Below, one piece after another: positions 21,350 through 33,166 of a stretch of 64,000 nt of DNA; position 1 is the stretch's first letter, and each line of letters begins with the position of its first letter. The position numbers and the translations under genes were made by a program. The stretch lies in contig CAJNOJ010000153.1 of the NCBI GenBank assembly GCA_905250025.1, forward strand, positions 1-64,000. The letters run 5' to 3'. The notes under the pieces are model-generated. The model ran no database searches. It worked only from the letters and a program-made list of their open reading frames with translations, and was not told the origin of the DNA. This DNA is from Adineta ricciae. Lineage: Eukaryota > Rotifera > Eurotatoria > Adinetida > Adinetidae.

Positions 21350-23226
21350 CTCGATGAAAAAGCATTGGATTCCACATCACCTAGTACTCAACTTATGATT
21401 GATATGCTCAAAAGCATATCGAATATTAATTGCAAATTGTACAACAGTGCAGAATTATTCCTTGCAGAAGTTAATACTATAGCTAGAACAGGCAGAGTGA
21501 TACTTGTTACATCTGGATGGTTCGCAGAGAGACTTTTCCCTGAATTATCAACATCTAAGTCCTCACTTTGTTCTTAGTGATGATCGCGAAGAATTTAAAT
21601 TCTATAAACAATATATTGAACTGTTGCAAAATTATCCATAGACATCGGATAATAGGAAAAAAATGATGCTACCCAGAGAAGAAAGATCGATGAATTCCAA
21701 TACAGTTATATACCTGAGACAGCAATCAAATGGTATACTAAAGATAGTTTTCTATATCGTTTGGTGAATAAAGTATTGCGATCGTTGGATATGGAACAGA
21801 TTATTATCTTTCGACCTTTTATCAGAGATTTATGCAAACAACTTCAAACATTACACGAGCAAAACCAATCAGACACACCATTAACAGTGTTTCGTGGACA
21901 TGCAGATATGACTGTAAAGCAGTTTACGACAATCGAGAGAAACGTTGGTAGTTTGATATCATTCAATGGGTTTCTATCAACTACAAAGGACTTTGATGTT
22001 GCATTAGTATATGCTGGAGTTTCATCAGCTCAGAAGAGATCAGTCGTGTTTGAAATTCGAACCAATTACAAGTCGACAAATGTGGTGTTTGCTGACGTTG
22101 CAGCATATTCAGAAATCCCAGAGGAAGAAGTTTTATTTAGTCTTTGCTCTGTATTTAAAATTAATAATATTCAAAATGATGAACAAAATGAATTGTCAAA
22201 GGTTATTTTGAGCACTCCAAATGAAGATCCAGTGGCTATTCCAGAACAGAGAAACTATCGTTTGCCTTTTCTATACCAATACTGTCGGAAAACATATCTT
22301 ATCGGAATATGCGCTGTGATCCTTTTCACAATGATAATAACGCTAGGTGCTCTCTTTGGTGTAATACTTAAATTTCAAAATCATAATGGAAGACCATATG
22401 ACTGTGTTGGTGCGAATTGTGCAGATGTTAGCACAACGTCAGGTAATGCATATTTAGTGACATGTTCTTTACCTAACTTTATCTATTTAATGTGGCACTT
22501 ATTTTCTTGACACAACGATCGCAACAGCATCAACGTGTATGTGTCTCTTCTCCCTTATTTAAGATGAATATTCGATATTTGAACGATAGCCTATCATATT
22601 TTTAATCAGTAGGAGCAGATTGCATTCCAGTTGGATGGAATTATAAAGGCGACTTGATAACAACTGATCAACCTTATGTTCACCTAACTGTCGATCATGA
22701 TTCAAATGTGTATGTTGCTCACGAAAAAATGAAGAGTTTGGATAAATGGTCGCCTCAAGGTACATTTTTGAGGCAATTATATCAATGTCAATTTTGGAAT
22801 CGAAGCTTGAATATTTTCAAAATAATAGATGACAATAATGGATCATTGGTGAGCGTAGAATACGATTTTAATCGTATTTTGAAATACTCGAATGGATCAG
22901 AATTGGGAGAAACGATCATCACTGGAACACTTCTTCGCATGTTTTCACACACGAAGGCAGTAGATATCGATGCGTATACAATAGCTGTTGATCAAACTGG
23001 TTATGTTATCCTGGGTGAATTGCATCGAGTATCAATATGGTCACCCGATGGAAAATTCCATAGTACAATTATGAATAAACATCGAATTCATGAGTCTGTA
23101 GGATAAGAAATATACACGAGGAAAATCGTAATTGACAGATTAGGAGATATGTATGCTTATGTCAATCCTGGACGAATAGTAAGATTCAATAGAACTTCTA
23201 GTACATGTAAACACAGTATCGTGTGA
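21350..23226 (+). pseudogene. ART-transmembrane-NHL-like gene, degenerate, copy 2
   Basis: Same layout as 16101-17977: alpha/beta N-terminal piece, ART domain with R-S-E parts, one membrane helix, intron, propeller-like tail. It shares the N-terminal frame break (near 21564), a TAG near 21640 and the TAA at 23104-23106. It keeps Trp (TGG at 21731-21733) where copy 1 has TGA, so the region KWYTKDSFLYRLVNK to the membrane helix is open. A shortened ART-TM product of about 250-270 residues from this copy cannot be ruled out. Lesions shared by both copies are older than their split. Confidence 0.65.
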
Positions 23227-23481
23227 TTGATTTTTAATCGGCAATCTTTTAGTCAACGACTTGTATTTAATTTTGTTATTTTATGGATATTATATGTTGA
23301 ATAAAAATTTAACAGTAGATGTATTTTGATGAAAGCGAACACAATGTGAGAGAAAACACTAATATTCGATGTGTACAGAAAAAAGAAATGATTGTACTTG
23401 AGGTCGAAGCAGAACTTCGAATTTAGAAGATACGAGTGCTACCATTACACCCTCACCCTCGCCCTCAAGGCAACATTTATT

Positions 23482-24814
23482 TTAATTGGAATCAATTTCA
23501 AATTTTTGTATTCGGTTATTTACTGAGTCAACGACATAAAGGTTTCCTTGATGATCAAACGATAAACCGGTTGGATAGAATAATTGATTCAATTCATGTC
23601 CATATCCATTCCCACCAGCAACAATACTTCCTTTTTTCGCTCCTTCGATCCAACGCATGACTCGATTATTTCCATGATCCACTACGTAGATTTGATTCAG
23701 CTGATCGAGAAGAATTCCTTGTGGGCCAGATAATTGCTTCAAACTATTTCCTTCGCCATTTCCTCCGGCAATAATAATACCTTGTCTTGCACCTTTCAAC
23801 CATTTCATTACACGATGATTTGCACAATCCGATATATATACCGAGCCATCACGGTCAACAAAGATGGAACTGGGATGATTAAGTTGATTCAAATTCGATC
23901 CTCTTCCATTGACACCAGCCACTAATTTCCCATTTCCATCTCCGATTTGCCACTTTCTCACTTCATGTTTCTCGTCATCAGCAGTGTAAAGAAATCCGTC
24001 TCGATCAAGCGCTAAGCCAGAACATTGTATTTTAGCGATAATCACTCGTTCTGCCTGTTCCTTATCTCGAAACCATTGAACAATTCGTTTGTTTCCATAG
24101 TCACTAATGATAAAGCAATTCTTTTCTTTGTCAAGAATCATATCTCTCGGTGAATTCAACTGATTCATTTCTTTCCCTTTTCCATTTCCACCAGCAACAG
24201 TTTCGCAAGGACATTCATTTGATCTCCATTTCACAATACGATCGTTGTCTGAATCAACAATATAAATTGTTTGATCGTCAATCAATATGCTCGAACGATT
24301 CATTAACTGATTTCCTGCAGTTATGTCAATCCCAAATTCTTTCCATCTCGTGTCTAAATGAGAATTTATCTGAATGGTGACAATCTCAATCGCAATACTC
24401 CTTACTTGATCGATCAATGAGATTAATTTTGTTGATAAATAATGTTGGATTTTCTTCAATGAGAATGTATTTTGGTTGATTGAGTTCTTCGGTTAATTCA
24501 ATCAATCTTTGTTTGAGTTCATCACATTTCTGTGTGTTATGAATCTGTTTCAATTGTTCGGTTATACCGGCAAATTGATAATCTATTCGTCGAAATGATT
24601 TCTTCAGCGATATGATTGCTTCTCGTCGACATTCTTCAGCTGCTTGTCTTATTTTATTGATGGAATCATTTTCCCATTGATCAATTTGTTTCATCAACGA
24701 ATGTTCTGGCAAGTTTTGTTTAAATTCAACAAACTTTTGTAAAAATAACTCTCGTTCATTTTCCACGGCTTGAATTTCTTCACTGAGTTTCTGCTGCTCT
24801 GTATTCTTGGCCAT
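23482..24814 (-). CDS. Coiled-coil NHL-repeat protein, copy 2
   Basis: Same two-exon, 426-residue gene as 18224-19556 (exons 24814-24406 and 24353-23482). Only about four residues differ (Glu/Gln in the coiled coil; Ala/Val, Ser/Phe and His/Asn in the last blades). Long stretches, e.g. 23739-24350, look identical to copy 1. That is much closer than the flanking genes, which suggests recent conversion or strong constraint on this gene. Confidence 0.88.
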
Positions 24815-24973
24815 GATGAATAAGTTTGAAATTACACGAAGAAATGTGCTCCTTAGATGTAATTGCACAAGAAAAACAAAATGTTTCACAATATTTGCAA
24901 TAACAAGTATTTCATAAGATAGCTTTATTCGAACATAAAAGCAATAATTATGAGATCAAGTAAGATTAGTTCG

Positions 24974-26611
24974 CTATGATAACTGATGTCTCATTTCGAT
25001 TGTTGTATTTGTCATGGGCTCAACAGTAGAGTTCATTTTGTTTTTTCGTTCCATGATAAAGTGATGCACAAGTCGATAGATAAGTTCACACAATTCAATC
25101 ACACTCAGCGCGCTCAATCCGATCCATATAAACAGTACGTAATTGAGAAGAAATGTTAATTTTCAAACGAGAATTTCACGTTCTACTTACAATCCTGATT
25201 GTCCGCCAATGGCAGAGAAAGTATCGATTACTGTTAGTTTAGCTTCTTGATTATATTCAATAGTATATTTGCTGCTACACGATACTTGAACTTTCAGATA
25301 ATTTCGATCGAAATAATAATCAAAATTTTGTGCAATATTACTGGGAAGTAAAACGCTGACATTGGATGATGGATTTAATATGATCTTGGACCAATATTCT
25401 CGATCTCCTTCCGACGGCGCATCTTGTGCGCTGACAGTCGTTTGAAAGTCGATGTGTTTACATTGAGAAGCGCATCGCGAACACCATTTTGATTGAAGCG
25501 AATCGTTCGATACTAATCGTTGTCTGGCAAGAATCGCACACGCAATTTGGCCAGTGAATATGTTACAAGCCTTCGCCGAAATAAGAACATTATCATTCGT
25601 AAATATCTTTCGAGTGAAAAATGGAATAGGAAAAATACATGAGCATTGAGAATATATATAAGATTGTTGACATAATTCTAAACATAATGATTCAGAATAG
25701 ACAACCTCGGTTGAAGCAATTGGATCGAGAAATGTTGATGCATACAGATCACGTAGATCATCACTAACAGCTGTTGTACAATTCGAATAAGGAGCTGCTA
25801 AGAATGTGGTTTCGCTTTTTTGGTATGTTATCAAATGTGATGCACCTGGTCGGAGAAAAATACCTGTTTCAGTTGGCACAGGAAGCTCATCATTATCATG
25901 CAGAGTTATAAGAACGCCATTATCGTACCATATCGAAGGGAAAAAGAGCTCTTGTGGAATATAAAACCACAATGTGAGACCATCTCGTGCAACCAGTGTC
26001 TCGCCATAGTCATTCACTGTAAACACTGTTCCTGATGCTTTCCAGTTGAATGTATAACAATTACCCATGACTGGTGATACCGATACTGTAAATGCATTCG
26101 AACAATCAATTCCATTATAATCACAGTTGAGTAAGACATCACTCAGCTGAAAACCGATTGAAACCAATTCATCGGTTTGATTTCGAGTGAACAAATCGAC
26201 GATGAGCGGAATCAACAGTGAATTGAGAATGGTCTGATTAGCTGTTAAGTTAGATGATGTTAAACGATGATAATAAGAAACTAATGATTGGTTTATGTTA
26301 TCGTATCGATAAGGATTTCCATTGCAAATAGTAACAGCAGGAAATGGCATGCGACGATCGAGTCGTATGTCAACTTTAGTTTGCGTTGGATAAGAACAAT
26401 ACTGTAGAATATTTGATATAACAAAATAGAACATCATACCGCATGTTACAGTGAATGAAAAGAACCAAAAGAGTCGATTCAATGTAGAATAAGCACGACC
26501 TACACTGCGTAGGCCATGTGTTGAAGTGGCAATTAAATAATCGAGTACAATCGATTGACGACGTTGTTCAATGAAATTTTTTGAGCTGGTGGAGCCACTG
26601 ATATCATCCAT
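24974..26611 (-). CDS. DEG/ENaC sodium channel, copy 2, splice acceptor altered
   Basis: Complete version of the channel: exon 26611-25191 and last exon 25127-24974, 524 residues if spliced as in copy 1. It shows TM1 (FWFFSFTVTCGMMFYFVIS), the PFPAVTICNG motif, a cysteine-rich extracellular domain, and TM2 with GGQSGL/WIGLSALS. The intron acceptor is TTTAG in copy 1 but TTTAT here (position 25128), so the last intron lacks a normal AG. If it is retained, an immediate TAA would remove TM2. A cluster of replacements lies in the loop near REYWSK. Likely a non-functional or mis-spliced allele. Confidence 0.8.
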
Positions 26612-26896
26612 CGGTCGTGTAGCGTGAAAGATTTTATTTTCTTAAATGATACTCACTGAAATGACAAATAGCACTTTCAATTTACTTTTAAGTTGTCAAA
26701 GAGAAATACTTAATTAATCGAGAGTTGACCGAATTTCGAGCAATGTGAAAATTAAATCGTCCTTTATGACTTTTTCTGATGAGAGAAAAACTTTAAAAAT
26801 GACAAGGGCGGATGTTGTTAGCAATTATAATAGATGTATTCTCTCTTATTATAAACTTTATCTTCACGATTCAGAAAAGATCAAAATGTAGATAGT

Positions 26897-27343
26897 TCAG
26901 TGGAATGCGTGCGGATTGATCACGAGTGTCACCTTAGCATACGACAAATACCATGGAGACACCTTTGCTCTTTCCTTGGAAAGTATACTTGATACAATCA
27001 GTTCGTTGGGAGCTATTTGAAAGATAGATTGACCCATATGTACTTGTACTCTATCATCGATTATAAGAGCCACTTGTTGTGTATCACATTTGAAATGGAT
27101 GACGACAAAAACATCTCCGTGTTGAGTAGGATCGAAATAGGCAATGATAGTCATGTTTGATCGAGGTCTGATTACATCAGTACTGATGCTGACTGTGGTA
27201 GAAGGTGAAGTTTGAGTGTTCTCGTATGTCAGAGTGACAGTAGAGTTGTTAATCATGATCAGTTCCAGATGGTTCTCGGGAGGCAATGCAACCACAATGA
27301 AAACCATCGATAGTATAAGAGCAGAGATCACGACGCGTAACAT
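26897..27343 (-). CDS. Small secreted protein of unknown family
   Basis: Single exon of 148 residues, ATG at 27341-27343. Residues 1-20 form a clear signal peptide (LILSMVFIVVALPP). The mature part is predicted beta-rich, threonine/serine/valine-rich, with three Asn-X-Ser/Thr sites and only one cysteine (FKCDTQQ), so it is unlikely to be disulfide-knitted. It lies outside the duplicated blocks, between the channel and F-box genes, all on the minus strand. No family recognised; a coding call rests on the signal peptide and the long open frame. Confidence 0.6.
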   Translation of the reverse strand: MLRVVISALILSMVFIVVALPPENHLELIMINNSTVTLTYENTQTSPSTTVSISTDVIRPRSNMTIIAYFDPTQHGDVFVVIHFKCDTQQVALIIDDRVQVHMGQSIFQIAPNELIVSSILSKERAKVSPWYLSYAKVTLVINPHAFH

Positions 27344-27483
27344 TCTGTAGTGTAGTCAACAATGACCGATTTTACTTACACAGAGGTCTTCGTTTTCTGC
27401 GTCGTATAAAGGGAGAACATAGATAAACACAAAACATTTTATCTAAATTTACATTCTTTTATTTCACAACATCAACACACACA

Positions 27484-29272
27484 TCATCTATTATATTTTC
27501 GTTTCAAAATGATATCGGTCATGTGCCGACTGATTGTATAATCAAACAGGAGTTTTTCGAAATCAATCATTGTCTGTAGTTGTTTGACCGTTTCATCATC
27601 TGCTAATGGCATGGCAAAGGATAAGAATTGCAATGGATGATCAGAAATTTTCAATAGAATAATTCGTAGAAATAGATCTATGTCTAAACTACCGATAGTA
27701 CCAATTTTAAGATACGTCATTTGTGGACAATACGTAAGAAGGAAACAGATTTCTTCAATATGATTCATTTGTTCTAAATAAATTTTCGTGATTTGATTTT
27801 CTTTTGAAATTTTCTTTAAAATTTCAAGTTCATCATTTGATAAAGATTTCGCTTGCGTTGTTGATAAAGAAGATATTTTCAATGCAATGAGTTTTGGTAA
27901 CAGATTCAGAATTTGAATTAATTTCTCAATGGTAATGTAATCAATTTCTAAATAACCGATCTCTCGAATTCCGACGATTTTTCTAAAGAAAGTGAGGAAA
28001 TCGTCCGAATAAAGCTGATTTTTCAGCATAAGTCGCAATGTTAAATTGTTGTCAATGTCATCCAACGTAAGTTCGTACCATTGTTTCCTAACAAAGAAAG
28101 TGTATTCATATATTTCTAAGAGAAACTTGACGCATATACTTATAAGGATAAATGCTGACGACAATATTGCGTTTATTGACTACGATATTCAGTATCCATT
28201 GTCGTTGAACCCAAAATGGAGCATAAAACCGATTAAGTTGAATGTTGCCTTCCAAGATTTCGCATCCATTGGAATTAAAGTTCCATTCTGGATACGTCAA
28301 ATGACATATTTTCAATTGAGGAAAATGTTTTTCGATCAAACTCGCCCATTGGTCGGCGTCAAAACGAGTTACACCGTGAAAATCCGGAATGTAGTCAATC
28401 TTGCATCGAAAGAATCGTAATTCAGGAAGACGAATCCTTTCTAAATGTAACCTCAAAGCATCGAATTTCGTTTCACATCTTTCAATCACAAGATGCGTCA
28501 AGTTTTTCAAAATAATCGGCACGGTATATTCAACATTTTCTTCTTCCGCGTCCAGCTGGTCGTCGACTACGTACGCCAATATTAAACGGCGAAGTTTCGG
28601 CGTGTAAGTAAGAAAAGGATATACTTCTTGAAAACTGCACGATTGACCCATGAAAAGTCGTGTGATACCGCTCATTTGCTTAGGAGTAGAAATCGATAAG
28701 AGACGTACTTTTCGATTATCGTGGATACCTGTATCGAACTCGAAAGAGTTTAATTTTGGTAGAGCAAACGCCAGTTGATACGCATAATTGATTTGTTTTA
28801 AAGTCAACGAAGATTGTGTATCAATTTTAAGGGAAAACAAACGCGGTAATTCCCTTAGGTTTTGTAGAAGTCTATAAAGTGGATCTGCTTCGATGGTGTA
28901 GAAGACAAGCGATTCGAGACGAATGTATTGTGAGTTGACAATGAATAATGACGCGGTAAGATATTGCGAATCGTTGACATCTATATGGATGGAAAGTATT
29001 TGGGACTGATGATGACGCATGATTTGACGGTAACTCTTTGTGAACATTTCGTACGACGTTGATTCATTCGATATGATTTTGTACGCAAGTGAACACGAGC
29101 GAAGTATTTGCTGGAAACGAAAATTTAGATTTGAAAATGCTTCATATATTTCACATCCGGCAAGATAATCGAAGATTTCATAAAAACATTCGTTCGATAG
29201 ATTTTCAATGGTACTTATCGATCGACCATTTTCAGCTAATTTCATACAAAACGAATCAAAACTTTTTTTCAT
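27484..29272 (-). CDS. F-box protein with divergent leucine-rich-like tail, copy 1
   Basis: Probable substrate-recognition subunit of an SCF ubiquitin ligase. Two exons (29272-28140, 28087-27484; 52-bp GT-AG intron) total 1737 bp, giving 578 residues. Residues 18-60 fit an F-box (IENLSNECFYEIFDYLAGCEIYEAFSNLN). The rest has repeated leucine-rich strands (LTHLVIERCETKFDALRLHL, LPELRFFRC), a pattern seen in large divergent F-box families. Upstream of the ATG at 29272 lies an A7 run. The other copy has A9 there and an in-frame longer N-terminus from 32806, so this copy either uses the inner ATG or has lost about 20 N-terminal residues. Head-to-head with the GPCR pseudogene (about 430 bp apart). 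Confidence 0.75.
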
Positions 29273-29702
29273 CCGAAACCTTACTTCGTAATCTTTTCTT
29301 TACACAATCGACGGATGATCTTCGCTTGATGCTCATCATGAGATTGACCTCCAAGTGATATAAATACCCGCTTTCTCAATCAGAGAAAGGAACCCATGGC
29401 TATTGAATTACAACGCCGACCAATCGAAATTCATTTGAACGTGAATATCATTCGACTCCATCTTCAGGATATACAGATGAATGAACGATCTACTCGTCAT
29501 CTTTGTTTTTTTCTTCGTGAGAATGACGCAAGTGAAAAATATTTCATTCTGTGTTAATCAAGATAACAACATTCAGTCATAGCTTTATTTTAATTGAAAT
29601 AAATGTTAATTTCTTCAGGAAATCAACAGGAAGACAGTAGAAAGACTGTAGGAGTTGTCTGTGATTATAAGATGCATAGTTTTGACAGACAAACTTGTCA
29701 CA

Positions 29703-30620
29703 ATGAATAACAGCGTTGGAAAGCAAGAAAGTTCTTTACCGTTTCAAGTTTTGTATTTTACTCATTTTACAAATTCCGTCGATCATATTTTATTTGTTGA
29801 TATTCACATTCTTTATTAAACATACTGCAATTTTAAAAATAACAAAAAATAAAGGTCTATCGCTTTCGTTTATAGTCAACTTCTGTGAAGCAGCATTTGA
29901 TCTACCGATGATAATAGATTTCTATCGATTTGGCTATGTTTACCCGACAACATCAGCCTATTGTACATGGTGGACATTTTTTGAATATACTCTCAGTGTT
30001 TCAAGTGAATTTCTCATGGCAGTTATTTCCGTTCAACGTCATATATGTTTATATTCAATGAAAATCTCTTACGTGTCCGTAGAAAACGTTTTCTATACCA
30101 TTATTGTCCACTATTTCTCGCAATTGCGTATCCAACATTTCTTTACTTAGGTCTTGTTGTCATTCATCCATGTGATGGTACTCAATGGGATTATGCATCC
30201 ATCTTGTGCGGTCTAAGTAATTGTTATCTTGAAAATAGTTATCTGTTAGCGATACTGGACTGGGCGTTAGACAATGGAGTGCGACTACTAGTTATTCTTG
30301 TACTTATCCTGCGAGTTGTTTATAAAAAACGTCGTTTACAACAATCTGTATCGTGAAAAAAACAGAGACGTATGACAATTCAATTATTAATGATTTCGTC
30401 TTTGTATTTTATCGCAGTGATCGAACAAATTGTGGACTCAAGATATGTCGCTAAAATTCAGTCCAACTACGTTTTTGAATTTCTCTATCTTGCTTGTCTC
30501 TTAATGCCAATACTTTGTATTGCAATTGTTCCAGAGTTTTACCAATGGCTACGCAGGTTGTCTGGACTACAAGTGCTAGCAAACAATAACATCGTACCAC
30601 TACGATCGATGAACATATAG
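29703..30620 (+). pseudogene. Class-A (rhodopsin-like) orphan GPCR, copy 1, several lesions
   Basis: Seven-membrane-segment receptor remnant at about 300 residues. TM1 (ILLILQIPSIIFYLLIFTFF), TM2 and its flank (IVNFCEAAFDLP), TM3 with ISVQRH in place of DRY, TM4-TM5, and TM6-TM7 can be followed, but across frames. Compared with copy 2, the start region lacks about 16 bp (frame lost after ATG 29703), two extra bases occur in CATATATG near 30040, and TGG TGG (Trp-Trp) reads TCG TGA near 30352. Three independent lesions make this copy non-functional. The ligand class cannot be told; bdelloids have many such receptors. Confidence 0.75.
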
Positions 30621-31451
30621 TAACGAGAAGATGATATATTTTCATCTTGGATGAGCTATTTACGAATAGAGGCAAAAAAGTTTGCAATATCTTTCGCTAG
30701 GCTATAGACTAATATAATATAAAAGATGTAAATTGCGGTCGTGGGCAAATATGTGCAAGAAAGAAAACTTGTGCAGTCGCCATCAAGATGGTGCAAAAAG
30801 TGAAGACGGAGAGAACGAAGAAAAATATCAATAATTCATGCCCATACACGCACATGGTATATTGCTAGTCCGATTATTCTTGCTTCTCACAGCACGCTTT
30901 CTCTTTTTCTTGTGCTTCCTTTTTTTTGTTATTTACATCCAATTTGTTTGTGTTATACTTCCTACAAATAGTAGACGAATGTTTTAACTTTTTTTTTCAT
31001 TTTTTTGTTTTTTTCGTCGCAAAACTTTGCTATGCGTATTCAGAATTCTTTTTAGCACTAACATGATCCAATGGATCACAAGACGAATGTTCGGAGCTTT
31101 TCAGTATCCTTCTCTTTCTAGTTGTGAAACATCTTTTTCTTACATTGACCAGTTGTCAGCAAGATTCGAGTACTTCCAAGACGAATTCGCCAAGGTGTGC
31201 TTTTCGAACTTGATCGCACTGACTATAAGCAGAACTTGACTCGTAATAATTTTTACTGTACACCTTTAAAACAGTTATGAATATAAGAAATTCAGTATTG
31301 TTTACTCAAGTTGGTAAGTTCCAGTCTCGGTTTTACTAAAACGAGTCAGAAAAGCGCTATTTGGAGAATAACACCAACTTGACGGAACTGATCGAAGGCG
31401 GAACATTGTTTCTCTCAAGAAAACTGTGTTTTAGACATAAATTAGTTCATT
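30621..31451. other. Intergenic region with T-rich tracts, upstream of ART-TPR
   Basis: No ORF of note. Several pyrimidine tracts (about 30895-30945 and 30985-31020) and AT-rich DNA, with a matching but diverged counterpart at 34104-34856. The likely promoter of the ART-TPR gene that starts at 31452. Confidence 0.35.
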
Positions 31452-31910
31452 ATGAATAACAATGATGCTAAAAATGTTTTTATGGACGAACACGTTTCCT
31501 TTTGGGTCGAGAAACAGGGTGATAAAGGATTGATATTCAAATGGCATGAACGTAATGAAAACGACGTAGTTGAAGTTTTCGACCATTTGAGCACGTCCGC
31601 AGGTAATACGCAATCATCAGTGAGGTCAAACGCAACTGATCTTCCAACTCACCTTAAACATTCGTGCTCGAAAAATAGCAATAATATTGAGGTGATTTGG
31701 TTAGATAGTAATGCTAATAATAACGACGATTGCTTAGATACACAAGCTAGGCTTGATACACTCATTCAATCTTCACAGGTATTTTTGGATTCGGACGAAT
31801 GTGTTGATTACATTGTATCCAGTGATGATCGCGCAGTCTTTCTTGTCACATCAGGTTCGCTTGGTCGTATTCTGGTTCCACTTATTCATAACACTGATCA
31901 GATTATTGGC
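31452..31910 (+). CDS. ART-TPR protein, N-terminal 153 residues, cut by contig end
   Basis: Start of the same gene that is complete at 34857-38009. It reads the shared N-terminal alpha/beta domain (IEVIWLDSN, AVFLVTSGSLGRILVPLIH) and stops at the N at 31911 before the ART domain. The first 38 residues differ strongly from the other copy, while residues 39-153 are almost identical. The ATG at 31452 aligns with 34857, which supports 34857 as the true start there. Confidence 0.8.
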
Positions 31911-31911
31911 N

Positions 31912-32806
31912 CTTTCTAAATGTAACCTCAAAGCATCGAATTTCGTTTCACATCTTTCAATCACAAGATGCGTCAAGTTTTTCAAAATAATCGGCACGGT
32001 ATATTCAACATTTTCTTCTTCCGCGTCCAGCTGGTCGTCGACTACGTACGCTAATATTAAACGGCGAAGTTCCGGCGTATAAGTAAGAAAAGGATATACT
32101 TCTTGAAAACTGCACGATTGACCCATGAAAAGTCGTGTGATACCGCTCATTTGCTTAGGAGTAGAAATCGATAAGAGACGTATTCTTCGATTATCGTGGG
32201 TATCTGTATCGAACTCGAAAGAGTTTAATTTTGGTAGAGCAAACGCCAGTTGATACGCATAATTGATCTGTTTTAAAGTCAACGAAGATTGTGTATCAAT
32301 TTTAAGGGAAAACAAACGCGGTAATTCCCTTAGGTTTTGTAGAAGTCTATAAAGTGGATCTGCTTCGATGGTGTAGAAGACGAGCGATTCGAGACGAATG
32401 TATTGTGAGTTGACAATGAATAATGACGCGGTAAGATATCGCGAATCATTGACATCTATATGGATGGAACGTATTTGGGACTGATGATTTGACGGTAACT
32501 CTTTCTGGACATTTTGTAAGCCGTTGATTCATTCGATATGATTTTGTATACAAATGAACACGAGCGAAGTATTTGCTGGAAACGAAAATTTAGATTTGAA
32601 AATGCTTCGTATATTTCACATCCGGCAAGATAATCGAAGATTTCATAAAAACATTCGTTCGATAGATTTTCAATGGTACTTATCGATCGACCATTTTCAA
32701 CTAATTCCATACAAAACGAATCAAAACTTTTTTTTTCATCCGAAACCTTACTTCGCAATCTTTTCTTTACGCAATCGACGGATGATCTTCGCTTGATGCT
32801 CATCAT
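31912..32806 (-). pseudogene. F-box protein, copy 2, frameshifted and cut by contig end
   Basis: Partial second copy of the F-box gene. The start at 32806 (ATG ATG) gives MMSIKRRSSVDC before the F-box, a longer N-terminus than copy 1. Around 32484-32490 ten bases present in copy 1 are missing, which shifts the frame after SYRQI and leads to a stop about ten codons later. Further downstream the original frame resumes (FSLKIDTQSSL onwards) to the N at 31911, with no other lesion. The second exon is not present because the contig starts mid-gene. Confidence 0.75.
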
Positions 32807-33166
32807 GAGATTAACCTCCAAGTGATATAAATACCCGCTTTCTCAATCAGAGAAAGGAACCCATGGCTATTGAATTACAACGCCGGCCAATCGAAATTCA
32901 TTTGAACGTGAATACCATTCGACTCCATCTTCAGGATATACAGATGAATGAACGATCTACTCATCTTTGTTTCGTTCTTCGTGAGAATGACGCAAGTGAA
33001 AAAGATTTCATTCTGTGTTAATCAAGATAACAACATTCAGACATAGCTTTCTTTTAATTGAAATAAATGTTAATTTCTTCAGGAAATCAACAGGAAGACA
33101 GTAGAAAGACTGTAGGAGTCGTTTGTGATTATAAGATGCATAGTTTTGACAGACAAACTTGTCAAA

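Larger units (their letters stand above)
15994..26441. repeat. Duplicated block 5: 15994-21183 repeated at 21243-26441 across 59 Ns
   Basis: The right copy begins after the gap with AAGTTACCGT, matching 15995. The left copy stops at ACATCATACCG, matching 26441. Each copy carries three genes in the same order (ART-TM-NHL pseudogene, NHL gene, DEG/ENaC gene). Divergence is uneven: a few percent over the pseudogene and channel, almost none over the NHL gene. Like the single-N blocks, the join sits exactly where both copies run out. Confidence 0.92.

Noticed and set aside
15994-26441. Genuine tandem duplication of the ART/NHL/channel block
   Set aside because: The gap falls exactly where both copies end, as at all other Ns. 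Unmerged haplotypes explain this better, though long reads are needed to be sure.
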